Source: Mucilaginibacter paludis DSM 18603 | GTDB taxonomy: Bacteria; Bacteroidota; Bacteroidia; Sphingobacteriales; Sphingobacteriaceae | Length of the DNA: 64,000 bases | Assembly: GCF_000166195.2 (NCBI RefSeq) | Contig: NZ_CM001403.1 | Location: forward strand, 8,344,323-8,408,322 | Reading direction: 5' to 3' | In this document: one piece after another, positions 42,642-52,503 of the stretch | How positions within the stretch are numbered: position 1 is the stretch's first letter | How the letters are laid out: each line of letters opens with the position of its first letter | Notes under the pieces: generated by a model | What the model was told of the DNA's origin: nothing | Databases searched by the model: none | What the model saw: the letters and a program-made list of their open reading frames with translations, nothing else | Program-made: the position numbers and the translations under genes

Positions 42642-44114
42642 ATGAATGCAATTCACAATAAAGATATTGGAACCAAACAAAAGGCGCTTGCTATCAATCT
42701 TGATCCTAAAATTTATGGTTCGTTTGCCGAGATTGGAGCCGGACAGGACGTAGCCGCCAACTTCTTCAAGGCGGGAGCGTCATCAGGCACTATTGCTAAA
42801 ACCATGTCGGCTTACGACATGACATTCTCCGATGCCATTTATGGCGTGCAGCAAGTACGCCGCTACGTGAGCGAACAAAGGCTGATATCCATGCTCGATC
42901 ATGAATACGAATTGTTAATTGAACGGCTGGCTGCACAACGCGGTAATAACAGCACTTTTTTTGCTTTTTCGGATACGGTATCGGCGCTTAACTACAATAA
43001 AACTAACGATGGCCACGGCTGGATGGGGGTTCGCTTTCAGCTGCAACCCAACGGCGAGTTTAACGACGTGGTACTGCACGTCAAGCTGCTGGATAACGAT
43101 AATAATTTACAGCAACAGGCCGTAGGTATACTGGGCGTAAACCTGCTTTATGCTTGTTTTTATTATCACGAGGTGCCACCGGTATTTTTGCTTTCGCTGA
43201 TGGATAACTTATCGAGAGACAGGATACAGATTGACATGATCCGTTTTGAAGGCCCCGATTTTACCAAAGTAGATAACCGCCTAATGAGCCTCCACCTCGT
43301 AAAATACGGATTTTCTGACGCAGCTCTCTTCGGGCCGGATGGCAAAAACATGCAGCCGTCAGAAGCCATGTATAAAAAACATATCGTAGTGATTCGCGGG
43401 CGCTTCCGGCCTATCATCAACGTGCACCTGGATATGCTGAATACGGGTGTTAAGCAGTTTATGCAGGAATCGGATGTTGATAAAACTAACGTGATTGTGG
43501 TTACCGAACTTACCCTGCAATCGCTCAAAGAACGCAATGCCGATCAAACCGCCGAAATTGATGAAAAAGATTTCCTCGACAGGGTAGACATTCTTTGCTC
43601 GCTCGGCCAAACAGTACTGATCTCCAATTTCCACGAGTATTATAAGCTGGTGGCCTATCTTTCAAAAATTACCAAGTTAAAAATCGGCGTGGTTCTGGGC
43701 TACCCTAATCTGGACTATATTTTTTCGGAAGAACATTATACCGACCTGCCCGGCGGTATCCTGGAATCGTTCGCTACGCTGTTTAGCCGCAAGGTAAAGC
43801 TGTTTGTATACCCTACCCTGCGCGACGGCGTAATATGGAACTGCCTCAAATTTTTCCCGCCCCCACACCTGATCGATTTATACCGCTACCTGATCTCTAA
43901 TAACAAAATTGAAGACATCAGGCATTATAACGAAAATAATTTATCGGTAGAAACCGATAACGTGTTGCAGATGATTAAAGATAACGTAGACGGCTGGGAA
44001 GAGTTTGTACCCGCCGAAGTAGCTACCATGATTAAGGAACGCCGCCTGTTCGGTTTTTCGTGCCAAGTAAAACCGCCTAAAAAGGAAGAAGTTACTGCTG
44101 CTAAGGACGTATAA
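42642..44114 (+). CDS. Conserved hypothetical protein, 490 residues
   Basis: I do not recognise this family with certainty. The protein is soluble, without signal peptide or membrane helix. It reads like a well-folded alpha/beta protein: an N-terminal helical part (GSFAEIGAGQDVAANFFKAG near residue 30), a central alpha/beta region (VVLHVKLLDNDNNL, QAVGILGVNLLYACFYYHE) and a C-terminal half with VIVVTELTLQSL and TKLKIGVVLGYPNL. A phrase early on, IAKTMSAYDMTFSDAIYG, may be a nucleotide or phosphate loop, but no known motif fits. Codon use is that of the host. It is monocistronic, starts at the ATG 42642, and is followed by a dispersed repeat. No function is proposed. Confidence 0.8.
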   Translation: MNAIHNKDIGTKQKALAINLDPKIYGSFAEIGAGQDVAANFFKAGASSGTIAKTMSAYDMTFSDAIYGVQQVRRYVSEQRLISMLDHEYELLIERLAAQRGNNSTFFAFSDTVSALNYNKTNDGHGWMGVRFQLQPNGEFNDVVLHVKLLDNDNNLQQQAVGILGVNLLYACFYYHEVPPVFLLSLMDNLSRDRIQIDMIRFEGPDFTKVDNRLMSLHLVKYGFSDAALFGPDGKNMQPSEAMYKKHIVVIRGRFRPIINVHLDMLNTGVKQFMQESDVDKTNVIVVTELTLQSLKERNADQTAEIDEKDFLDRVDILCSLGQTVLISNFHEYYKLVAYLSKITKLKIGVVLGYPNLDYIFSEEHYTDLPGGILESFATLFSRKVKLFVYPTLRDGVIWNCLKFFPPPHLIDLYRYLISNNKIEDIRHYNENNLSVETDNVLQMIKDNVDGWEEFVPAEVATMIKERRLFGFSCQVKPPKKEEVTAAKDV

Positions 44115-44116
44115 AT

Positions 44117-44256
44117 ATGGTCCATAGTCCATGGTCCATAGTCCATGGATTGCGATGTGGGCTATGGGATGGATTAAAAAGAATCAATCGCTATGAACTA
44201 TCGACCGTAGACTAAAACACCAATCACCATGGACTATCGACTATGGACCATGGACT
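44117..44256. repeat. ATGGTCCATAGTCC dispersed repeat with inverted copy
   Basis: Two perfect tandem copies of ATGGTCCATAGTCC (44117-44130 and 44131-44144) plus a partial third are followed 95 bases on by an inverted copy. AGTCCATGGTCCATAGTC (44126-44143) is the perfect reverse complement of 44239-44256. The whole can form a large stem-loop just before the thioredoxin-like gene. Confidence 0.8.
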
Positions 44257-44268
44257 AAACTATCAACC

Positions 44269-45716
44269 ATGAACCATCGCCTACTAACTGTCCTGGCCAC
44301 AGGGATTTCTCTTTTATGTACCAACCCGGTCTTTGGTCAGTCCAAAACCAATCCTGAATCGGCAAGGATGAAGCTGCCAAACCAAACTGCTCCGGTTAAG
44401 CAAAGTTCCATCACCTTCCATTTAGAAAAGGTTGCGGGCCTGGGCTCTGACGGTTTAAGTTCGTATGGTATTGCTACTAAAGCTGTCATCCGGGAACAAC
44501 AGCCAGAAGAGTACAAGGCATATCCGGAGATGAAAAACAAGCCGGAAAACCTGAGCGATGTAATAGAATACTTTTATATTTTGGATGGCCCGCAGTTTTA
44601 CTATCAAAACTATGTGGCTCATCTGTACACCAAAGAGTTTCTTATCGAAAAACTGGCTCAGCTTAAGTTTAAACTTGCCGATACCCTTCAGTTATCCAGG
44701 AAACCCGTTAAATGTTATATCTCGGCATTAGGTGGCATTAACGCTAATAAAGAGCACGTTTATATGGTTGACGCTAACAATAACGGCGATTTTTCGGACG
44801 ACGTGATCAGGCCGCTTTTAAAAATGTGCTTGATGAAAGCGCTATCCTGAATGCGTCGGTACTGGTGGACATCACTTATGCCAATAACGGGGAAATTAAA
44901 AACGAAAAAAAGCTGGTGTTTGTAGCGCAATCCAACGATCCCCATCATTCGGGAATGGATTTTACATTTCCTGAATTCGGGTATTGCCGTTTCGTATACA
45001 AAGGTAAACCGTACCTGCTCGCTACCGGTAGCAATACAGCGAATCCATACATCACAGTACTGCCCGACCGGCCTTATTTCACCAGTATTGGCTGGGACAA
45101 ACGTGTTAAAAAAGATCAAGTTGTGCAAATTGGCGATGATGAACTTTTGGTATCTAACATTACCGATAATACCAAAGAGATCACACTGACTGGTAATGAT
45201 ATATACGGCTTTGCCACCGGTTTAAACAGCAAGGGCACAAGCCCCCAAACGGCGGTTAAAAAAGCACCAGCTCTAACTTTAAGGCAAACCGGTTTTATAG
45301 CACCTCCAGTTAAGGGCATTAACATCAACCCAAATGCTTCGCCGGGCACATCAATAGCCACTGCCAACTTAAAGGGTAAATATGTTTTTATCGATTTTTG
45401 GAGTACCTACTGCGGCCCCTGTATCCAGGAGTTTGATTATTTGAAGGAGGCTTATGCAAAATACAACCGCCAACAATTGGAAATAGTAGGCGTGATTGAT
45501 GATCGAGATCAGAACGTTACCCTACAGATTTTAAAAGAACACAATATCAATTGGCCCAATATTAAAATGGAAGCCAGCGGTACCAGCATACCGGGCTATC
45601 AGGATATCAACAGCTATCCTACCAACCTGTTGATAGATCCGCAAGGCAAAATTATTGCCATGGATTTACGGGGTGATGCCCTAATGAATAAATTGAAAAC
45701 TTTGATCGCCCTTTAA
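44269..45716 (+). pseudogene. TlpA/thioredoxin-like lipid- or periplasm-directed redox protein, frameshifted
   Basis: Two overlapping frames form one gene: codons for residues 1-185 (44269-44818 region) in frame 1, and the rest from 44820 in the next frame. The first part has a signal peptide (LLTVLATGISLLCTNPVFGQ) and a DUF4369-like periplasmic region up to VDANNNGDFSDDVIRP. The second resumes KNVLDESAILNAS and ends with a thioredoxin fold with FIDFWSTYCGPC near 45390. The break falls at five A residues after CTTTT (44816-44824); one more A would restore a single 480-residue protein. It may be a real disruption, a sequencing error in the homopolymer, or slippage. Confidence 0.8.
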
Positions 45717-45724
45717 AAACAAAA

Positions 45725-45748
45725 TCCCCGGAAAGCAAATTCCGGGGA
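45725..45748. terminator. Bidirectional hairpin terminator
   Basis: TCCCCGGAA pairs perfectly with TTCCGGGGA over a 6-base loop between two converging genes. On the minus strand it is followed by TTTTGTTTT. Confidence 0.85.
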
Positions 45749-45796
45749 CTTTCGTCAGTTTCGCAAAGCCTTTTACCGCTTTACGCGATAGCCATG

Positions 45797-47344
45797 CTAC
45801 TTGATATCTTTCAAAACACGGGTAGCTTTGGCATAATCGATATAGTTGTATTTGCCTAAAATGGTACGATGTATCATCAGCTTATAAGTTCCCCAGGGTG
45901 CCGAAACTTCCGTTTCTATGGAATCTGTTTTTGCTGTTACCGGTGCTGATGATGGTACTTTTTCATTGAGCAATTCGTAAACAACGCGACCGTCCATTTG
46001 CCGGGGCACGGGTACATGCTGCAGGTATAATACCGTAGGCGCAATATCTACGTTGGAGGTAGGCAGTTCGCTTTCAAATGTTTTTTTGAAGCTCGGCCCG
46101 GCAGCCATCAGTGCGATATGCACCTCATACGGGCTAAACCCGCCGTGCCCCGCAACACCGCCCGAAAAACTGGTACCTTCGTAACCAAACTTATTTTTAC
46201 TGTTATCCCATTTTTCATCTACCAGGATATCTGCCGAGCGCGTAGGATGGTTCCAATGGATAGCCTCAAAGGCAAGCGTTCCTGCAACCCAGCCTTTCAG
46301 GTCGCCAGGGTTAGTACCTTTGGTAAATACCGGGCCAACAAAATCCTGTTCCTGCAGGGTGGCAACAATCTTTTTAATTACTTCAGCGTCATGATTTTTT
46401 ACATAGATGGCACCTTCGGCAACCACAACATCATCCGATAGGCGATCCTTTTTCAGCCCCTTTTCAATCAGCACGCTGGTTACGTTCTGCTTGCCCACAT
46501 GGGTAACAAAACCATGATCTGTCGAGATGATGATGTTATAAACCTGATCCAGGTTGTTGCTTTTCAGGTACTCCATTATCCGGCCAAATTCGTGATCGAC
46601 AGACTGGATCGACGCCATAGCGGTTTCGCTGCCAATACCATCGGCATGGGCGGTACCGTCGGGGTCAGAAAACCAGATGGCGCTTACCGCAGGCCCATTG
46701 GCGGCTAAACCAAATTTAATCAGCGCGTCGGCAACCCATTTGTGCTGGGCTGTATTGGGTTTTTCATGTTTGGGTATAGGGCCAATGGAGTTAACTACGG
46801 TATCTTTAAACGATTCGGGCAAAATCATGGATGGGTTTACAATAGCGCCGCCGCTAACCGTATGATTTTGCAATAAGGCCTGCCCGGTTGAACCGGAGCT
46901 GAACACCATCATGCGCTTGCCAGCGGCTTTCAATAATTCGCCCAGCGATACGGTGGTAAGCAATTTACCATTAGTAGCTTTGCTAATGCGATTCAGATCC
47001 TCCGCTTCGCCGGTATTAAGGCCCTTTAATTGATCCACCTCGGGGAAATATACCGTATTGCCCATCAGGCCGGTTTTAGCCGGATAGCTACCTGTTGAAT
47101 AAGCCGATGAATTAACACGGGTTACGGTTGGGTAAACGCTATGGTGCTGTTTACCGTACGATCCTTGTTTCCTGAAGGCGTATAAATTGGGCATTGCCTC
47201 GGGGGTAATATAATCCGGGCGCAGTCCGTCAAAAAACACGATCAGCGTTTTTAGTTCTTTCGAGTTCGGTTTAACCTGGGCATTGGCTCCGGCTGCCACA
47301 AGCAGTAATACAAACGCCTGTAGTATGATTGTTTTTTTAAACAT
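45797..47344 (-). CDS. Alkaline phosphatase superfamily phosphodiesterase (nucleotide pyrophosphatase-like)
   Basis: This 515-residue secreted enzyme has the signal MFKKTIILQAFVLLLVAAGANA. It belongs to the type I phosphodiesterase/nucleotide pyrophosphatase branch of the alkaline phosphatase superfamily. First metal Asp is in VFFDGLRPDYI near residue 38, the nucleophile Thr in YPTVTRVN near 72, and the second metal site in STDHGFVTHVGK near 275; a His is seen in GGVAGHGGFSP near 400. It hydrolyses phosphate diesters or pyrophosphates, substrate unknown. It follows the SusD gene by 33 bases and so is the enzyme of the sigma/FecR-controlled locus. Confidence 0.9.
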   Translation of the reverse strand: MFKKTIILQAFVLLLVAAGANAQVKPNSKELKTLIVFFDGLRPDYITPEAMPNLYAFRKQGSYGKQHHSVYPTVTRVNSSAYSTGSYPAKTGLMGNTVYFPEVDQLKGLNTGEAEDLNRISKATNGKLLTTVSLGELLKAAGKRMMVFSSGSTGQALLQNHTVSGGAIVNPSMILPESFKDTVVNSIGPIPKHEKPNTAQHKWVADALIKFGLAANGPAVSAIWFSDPDGTAHADGIGSETAMASIQSVDHEFGRIMEYLKSNNLDQVYNIIISTDHGFVTHVGKQNVTSVLIEKGLKKDRLSDDVVVAEGAIYVKNHDAEVIKKIVATLQEQDFVGPVFTKGTNPGDLKGWVAGTLAFEAIHWNHPTRSADILVDEKWDNSKNKFGYEGTSFSGGVAGHGGFSPYEVHIALMAAGPSFKKTFESELPTSNVDIAPTVLYLQHVPVPRQMDGRVVYELLNEKVPSSAPVTAKTDSIETEVSAPWGTYKLMIHRTILGKYNYIDYAKATRVLKDIK

Positions 47345-47377
47345 GATATTTTATCGTTATCGTTTTAAACTGGTTAA

Positions 47378-48850
47378 TTATTTATCCCACCAAACCTTGA
47401 TGTTGCTATTATCGCCACCCATAGCGGCTACCGCCGCGGCCAGGTTGGCCGGGTTTAACGATTGCAGATAAGTTGGATAAGGGATACGGCTTGGAAACTG
47501 ATTTTCGGCCGGGATTCCCGATCCACGGGGCAATACCGGATAGCCGGTACGCCTTTTTTCAAACCAGGCCTGGTAATCGTTAAAAAAGTAGGCGTAATAT
47601 TTTTGGATCATGATCAGTTGCAGGCGCGCATCCGCACTGGCCGTTTCATCATAAGCCACGCCAGCCTGTTGTAAATAACCGGCTGGTAAGGCAACGCCCC
47701 ATTGCACCATCGAGGCGGTTATACCGTTCTCGTAATGTGTTTTTGCGTTGCCGGCAGCAGTAAAACCCTTTAGGGCAAGTTCGGCCATCATAAATTCCTC
47801 TTCGGCATAAGTAATCATCACCCCGGTTATGGCCGATGTTTTAAGCGCATCCGTATAACTGGAGTTTTTACCTACCACATATTCGGTTGTGGTGGGGTAT
47901 CCACTCTCAATCCCCTGGTAAACATTTTGCCCGTTTACCGGTACGGTTAGGGCCCACACGGCACGACGCGGGTCGTTCCAACTGTTCAGGTGATCAATAA
48001 AAAATTTGGTATAATAGGTACCGTCGCGCCAGTCTAACTGCCTTGCGGTATAATACGGATTAAAGTATGGGTAAACGTTCGGGAACTTATAGATGCCCTC
48101 GTCGGCATTCGATGCGAATACAGGATATTTAGTTGGATTAGCCAGTATAGCTTTGATCTGATCGCTGATGCCTAATTCCGAATCACGTTTAATCAAACGT
48201 AGCAGCAGCCTGATGCGCAGCGTGTTACAAAACTTCTTCCAGCGCTGTATCCCCAGGTTTTTGCCGCTTGTTAAGGCATTAGACGGGTAAACGCCATCGC
48301 CGCCGTAGGTAAGCGCTTTTGAATCGTCGAACAAATCATTAGCTGTCGAAAGATCTTTCAAAATTTGGGTATAGATATCTTGCTGCTTATCAAACTTTGG
48401 CAAAAAATTACCATTATCTGCTTTAATAGCTTCAGAGTAAGGCACATCGCCATAAACATCCGTCAGGATAGAATAGGCCCAGCATTTATAAACCAAACCT
48501 ATGGCTTTGTAATTGGGCTCTTTTAACCTATCAGCACTGGCTATTATTAACTCTATATCGGCCAGATAAGTATAAAAGCTGGTCCATACGCCGGTACCGG
48601 GCGTAATTACATAACGGTGTACACCGCCGCCGCTACTGCTGCGCGGTGCATCAACCTGCATCAGCTCGTGGGTAAAGCCACGTGCAGCGCTGATACTACT
48701 GCTCACAATACGATATTGCATTTGGCCGAGCACTACGCCTGGGTTTACATCCTTAGGTCGGTTAGGGTCGGTATTGATCTGTTCAAAGTTTTTGGTGCAC
48801 GATACCGATAGGCAGCTGAGCAGCAAAATGATTAGATATACTTTTTTCAT
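47378..48850 (-). CDS. SusD/RagB-family lipoprotein (SusD-like_2)
   Basis: This 490-residue lipoprotein (signal MKKVYLIILLLSCLSVSC) is of the SusD-like_2 type with the helical tetratricopeptide scaffold. Signs are NFEQINTDPNRPKDVNPG near residue 23, LIIASADRLKEPNYKAIG near 100, YKCWAYSILTDVYGDVPYSE near 125 and a C-terminal EKRRTGYPVLPRGSG. It works with the adjacent SusC, from which it is separated by 13 bases. The phosphodiesterase beside it hints at a phosphorylated or nucleotide-like ligand rather than a plain glycan; this is inference. Confidence 0.95.
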   Translation of the reverse strand: MKKVYLIILLLSCLSVSCTKNFEQINTDPNRPKDVNPGVVLGQMQYRIVSSSISAARGFTHELMQVDAPRSSSGGGVHRYVITPGTGVWTSFYTYLADIELIIASADRLKEPNYKAIGLVYKCWAYSILTDVYGDVPYSEAIKADNGNFLPKFDKQQDIYTQILKDLSTANDLFDDSKALTYGGDGVYPSNALTSGKNLGIQRWKKFCNTLRIRLLLRLIKRDSELGISDQIKAILANPTKYPVFASNADEGIYKFPNVYPYFNPYYTARQLDWRDGTYYTKFFIDHLNSWNDPRRAVWALTVPVNGQNVYQGIESGYPTTTEYVVGKNSSYTDALKTSAITGVMITYAEEEFMMAELALKGFTAAGNAKTHYENGITASMVQWGVALPAGYLQQAGVAYDETASADARLQLIMIQKYYAYFFNDYQAWFEKRRTGYPVLPRGSGIPAENQFPSRIPYPTYLQSLNPANLAAAVAAMGGDNSNIKVWWDK

Positions 48851-48863
48851 GGTGTAAAGATGA

Positions 48864-51800
48864 TTAGAGTTTGAAGGTGAGGTTAATACCCATAGTTCGC
48901 GGCGAAGGGAACTGCATCAGCTCAACACCGGGTGTTAAGGTGCCGCTGTTCAAGTTTCCGCCTTCCGGATCAAAACCAGGATATTTGGTAATATCAAATA
49001 AGTCGCGACCATAAATTGCTACGCTGGTTTGTTTTAAGCCTGCCCTGGTAAGCAATGCCAAAGCCAGGTTAAATTCAATGCGCACCTCCCTCAGTTTTAA
49101 ATAGCTGGTATCAAATATGTTATTCTCGGCATTGTTAATGGCGTAATAGTTTTCGTAGTAGGAGCTGGCCGATACGCTAACCGTATTGGGGCGATAAACA
49201 CCATCGGCGCCAAGTACCACGCCATCGCCTACAATCCCATTATCGCGGCCGGGCAGCGTTACCTTGGTTTTACCCAGCGTATTGTTTTTATGGTTGGTTT
49301 GCGAAAACATTTTGCCACCGTGCTGATAATCAAGCAGGAAACTAAACTTCACTTTTTTAATACTGAATTCGTTTAAAAGGCCGACCTTCCAATCAGGGAA
49401 AGCATTGCCCAATAATTTGGAGGTTGGGTTAAGTGGAGCAGGCAATCCGGTAGAGTTATAAATAACCTTCCCCTCGGGCGAGCGCTGGTAGCCCAAACCG
49501 TATAAGTCGCCCATTCGGCCACCCACGCGGGCTTCAATGGTAACGTTACCATCGTGACTGTAAATAACATAGTTATTTAAACTATTAGTCAGTTCACGCA
49601 CGTAACTCCTGTTCTCGCTCCAGTTAAGGGTAGTGTTCCACCTAAAGTTAGATTTTAATACCGGTGTACCCTTTAGTTGCACCTCTACCCCATTGCTTTC
49701 AATCAATCCGGCGTTTACCAAGGCATTGGCGTAACCGGAAGTTGGATCGAGCGGGATGGCCAATATCTGGTTACGGCTGCTGTTGCGGTAAACAGCAATA
49801 TCGGTTGACAGGCGATTATTAAACAACCTTAAATCCAAACCGGCCTCGTAACTTGACGTAATTTCGGGTTTAAGTGTGGGGTTATATAAGGTTGTAGGCG
49901 AGGTAAAGCTGTTACTGTAAATCTTATCATAGTATTTTGAAGTTTGATAAGGCCTGGTATCGTTACCTACCTGGGCGTATGATAATCTCAGCTTGGCAAA
50001 CGAAACCTGTTTTGGAAGGCTAAATATATCGCCCAATGAGAAACTGGTACTGATGGAGGGATAGAAAAACGAATTGTTTTTATAAGGCAGCGTACTGCTC
50101 CAATCGTTACGACCGGTAAGGTCCAGAAAGAAGGCATCGTTATACGACCATTGCGTAGCAGCGTATAAACTATTTACGGCTTTCTTTGTGCGTTGTGGAT
50201 CGGCCACGGCCGGATCAAGGCTGTTAGATAACTGGTAAACACCCGGTTGCGCCAGCTGATCGGCATACATCCCCGCGAAATTGTAATCCGTGGTTAAGGC
50301 ATTAGCACCCGCGTTAATGGAGTACTTTATTTTTTTGCCAATTTTATCCTTATAGGTTAACAATAAATCATTGTTGGCCTCGTAACTATAAACATTCTCT
50401 TCGCGGTAGCTACCCTTAGGATATTTGGTGATACTGTAAGGGCGTTGCTGAGAACGAAATTCGCTCGACATATCCAAACTGGTACGCAGCATCAGTTCCA
50501 ATTTACTGTTAAACTGGTAATTGGCAGAAACTGTACCGATAAACCCGTTTTTTGATAGTTTATTTAAATCTTCGTAGATATCGATATAAGGATTATCCGG
50601 CCCAGGGTTAAACGGATTTTTTTGCGCTACCCCAGTTAGCCCCGGTTGCCAGTAAGGCTTAAACCAGTTGTGATCAATGTTGGCCGCTGTACCTATCGCC
50701 AGGAAATACATCAGCGTTTGGTTGTTGTACCCCGCCGACGGAAGGTTATCGCTATTTTTGTTGGTGTAATTGGCTTTTGCGCTTATCTTGAGCTTATCCG
50801 TCATTTTATGATTAACCGATAGCGCTACCGATGTACGCGCAAAACCTGTATTAGGGATGATCCATTTGTTATCCAAATGTGATAACGAAAGCCTGGCCGA
50901 ACTCTTCTCGTCGCCACCTTCGATAGACAGGTTGTTGGTAACGGTAGATCCGGTTTGAAAAAAGCCCTTTACATAATCCTTATAGGCAACCCAGGGCGTG
51001 CGCACAGTTGCTTTATTGTCGGGTGTATTTGGGTCGTATTGAAAATAAGATTGCCCGTTAAACTTAGGCCCCCAGGCCCGGCCAGCGGCGGCGTTGGTAC
51101 TGGTATTGATACCGTCCGGACTGTCGCCATAAGAGTAGTAGGCTGTGGTTCTGCCTTCGCCGTATTCATATTGATAATCGGGCCAACGGTTAACCTGATC
51201 AATGCTCACGTTTAAATTGTAGGTAATACCCAGGCCGCTCTCTTTACGGGCTCCACTTTTGGTGGTGATAATCAAAGCGCCACCGGCGGCCCTGCTACCG
51301 TAAAGCGCTGTCGCGCCGGGCCCTTTAAGTACAGTAATGCTTTCGATATCATCGGGATTAATATCCGAAACATCCGAGCCAAAATCTACCGGGCTATCGG
51401 CGGCTAAGTGCGCCTTAAAGCCGGTGCCGGTCACTTTGCTATTAACAGGTACACCATCAAGTACAATAAGCGCCTGGTTATTGTCAAGGTTTAAAGAGTT
51501 TTCGCCACGCAGGGTAATCCGCGAAGAACCGATAGGCCCCGAGCCTGTACCCTGGATATTTAAACCGGCTACTTTGCCCGAAAGGGAGTTAACCCAATTA
51601 TTGGTCTTGGCATCTTCAACCGCGTTGCTTTTTAGCGTTTGTGCGGCAAATCCCAGCGATTTTTCTTCGCGTTTAATGCCAAGGGCGGTTACCACAACAT
51701 CGTTGAGCCGGGTAGCATCCTGCACCAGTTTTACATTGATAACGTGCTTGCCGCTAACCAGTACTTCGGTTTTTTTAAAGCCGATGAACGAAAATACCAG

Positions 51801-52328
51801 TGTTTGCCCCTCTTCGGCCATTATACCATAGTTCCCTTTAGTATCAGAAACGGCTGCATGGGTTGTGCCTTTGATGCTGATCGTTACACCCGGCACCGGG
51901 TTGCCTTCGTTATCGGTAACCGTACCGGTTATACGCACGGGTATATTGGCAATTGGGTTAGCGCTACCTTTTGTACTAATTACCACGGTATGATCAACAA
52001 TGGTATAAGTAAAGGGCTGGCCTTTGAGTACCAGCGTTAAAGCCTGTTCCAGGGTGGCATCGCGTAAGTAAACATTCTCTACATATACCTTTTTAATCAG
52101 CGTATTATCATAAAAAATACTTTGACCGCTCTGGTTTTTGATAATGGTGAGCAACTTGCTCAACGGTGCATTTTTTTCGTTTATGGAGATGTGCTGGGCC
52201 GATGTTTTTGCTGATAAATGTAAACACGCTACTATTAATAATATGAAAGTTAATTTCATTACCAGGAAAATTTTGGAATAAGGAAAAACTTCCTGAGCGG
52301 GGCCTTTCCTGCTTTGGTTGAATTGCAT
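48864..52328 (-). CDS. SusC/RagA-family TonB-dependent transducer with STN domain
   Basis: This 1154-residue transporter has a signal peptide (MKLTFILLIVACLHLSAKTS), an N-terminal STN signalling domain (residues about 45-115: NEKNAPLSKLLTIIKNQSGQ), a carboxypeptidase-like domain (130-205), a plug (NDVVVTALGIKREEKSLG near 208) and a barrel. The STN domain is what FecA-type receptors use to speak to FecR through the periplasm. The gene lies just downstream of FecR and sigma genes in the same direction. An internal ATG at residue 24 would give a cleaner signal peptide. It imports the SusD ligand with TonB energy. Confidence 0.95.
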   Translation of the reverse strand: MQFNQSRKGPAQEVFPYSKIFLVMKLTFILLIVACLHLSAKTSAQHISINEKNAPLSKLLTIIKNQSGQSIFYDNTLIKKVYVENVYLRDATLEQALTLVLKGQPFTYTIVDHTVVISTKGSANPIANIPVRITGTVTDNEGNPVPGVTISIKGTTHAAVSDTKGNYGIMAEEGQTLVFSFIGFKKTEVLVSGKHVINVKLVQDATRLNDVVVTALGIKREEKSLGFAAQTLKSNAVEDAKTNNWVNSLSGKVAGLNIQGTGSGPIGSSRITLRGENSLNLDNNQALIVLDGVPVNSKVTGTGFKAHLAADSPVDFGSDVSDINPDDIESITVLKGPGATALYGSRAAGGALIITTKSGARKESGLGITYNLNVSIDQVNRWPDYQYEYGEGRTTAYYSYGDSPDGINTSTNAAAGRAWGPKFNGQSYFQYDPNTPDNKATVRTPWVAYKDYVKGFFQTGSTVTNNLSIEGGDEKSSARLSLSHLDNKWIIPNTGFARTSVALSVNHKMTDKLKISAKANYTNKNSDNLPSAGYNNQTLMYFLAIGTAANIDHNWFKPYWQPGLTGVAQKNPFNPGPDNPYIDIYEDLNKLSKNGFIGTVSANYQFNSKLELMLRTSLDMSSEFRSQQRPYSITKYPKGSYREENVYSYEANNDLLLTYKDKIGKKIKYSINAGANALTTDYNFAGMYADQLAQPGVYQLSNSLDPAVADPQRTKKAVNSLYAATQWSYNDAFFLDLTGRNDWSSTLPYKNNSFFYPSISTSFSLGDIFSLPKQVSFAKLRLSYAQVGNDTRPYQTSKYYDKIYSNSFTSPTTLYNPTLKPEITSSYEAGLDLRLFNNRLSTDIAVYRNSSRNQILAIPLDPTSGYANALVNAGLIESNGVEVQLKGTPVLKSNFRWNTTLNWSENRSYVRELTNSLNNYVIYSHDGNVTIEARVGGRMGDLYGLGYQRSPEGKVIYNSTGLPAPLNPTSKLLGNAFPDWKVGLLNEFSIKKVKFSFLLDYQHGGKMFSQTNHKNNTLGKTKVTLPGRDNGIVGDGVVLGADGVYRPNTVSVSASSYYENYYAINNAENNIFDTSYLKLREVRIEFNLALALLTRAGLKQTSVAIYGRDLFDITKYPGFDPEGGNLNSGTLTPGVELMQFPSPRTMGINLTFKL

Positions 52329-52503
52329 ACTTTTGCATTGTTTGGGTTAATAAAAATTCTGTAGTTAAAAGATTGTTTTGGCTACCCAGGCATATAGCCG
52401 GTCGTGTTCGCAGCACTTCCGGTTTTTTTGTGGGTATAGTTTTTTACTGTACTGTTTCCATGTTGTGTTTTGGGGATTAAAACTTGTTAAATTTTATTGT
52501 TTA

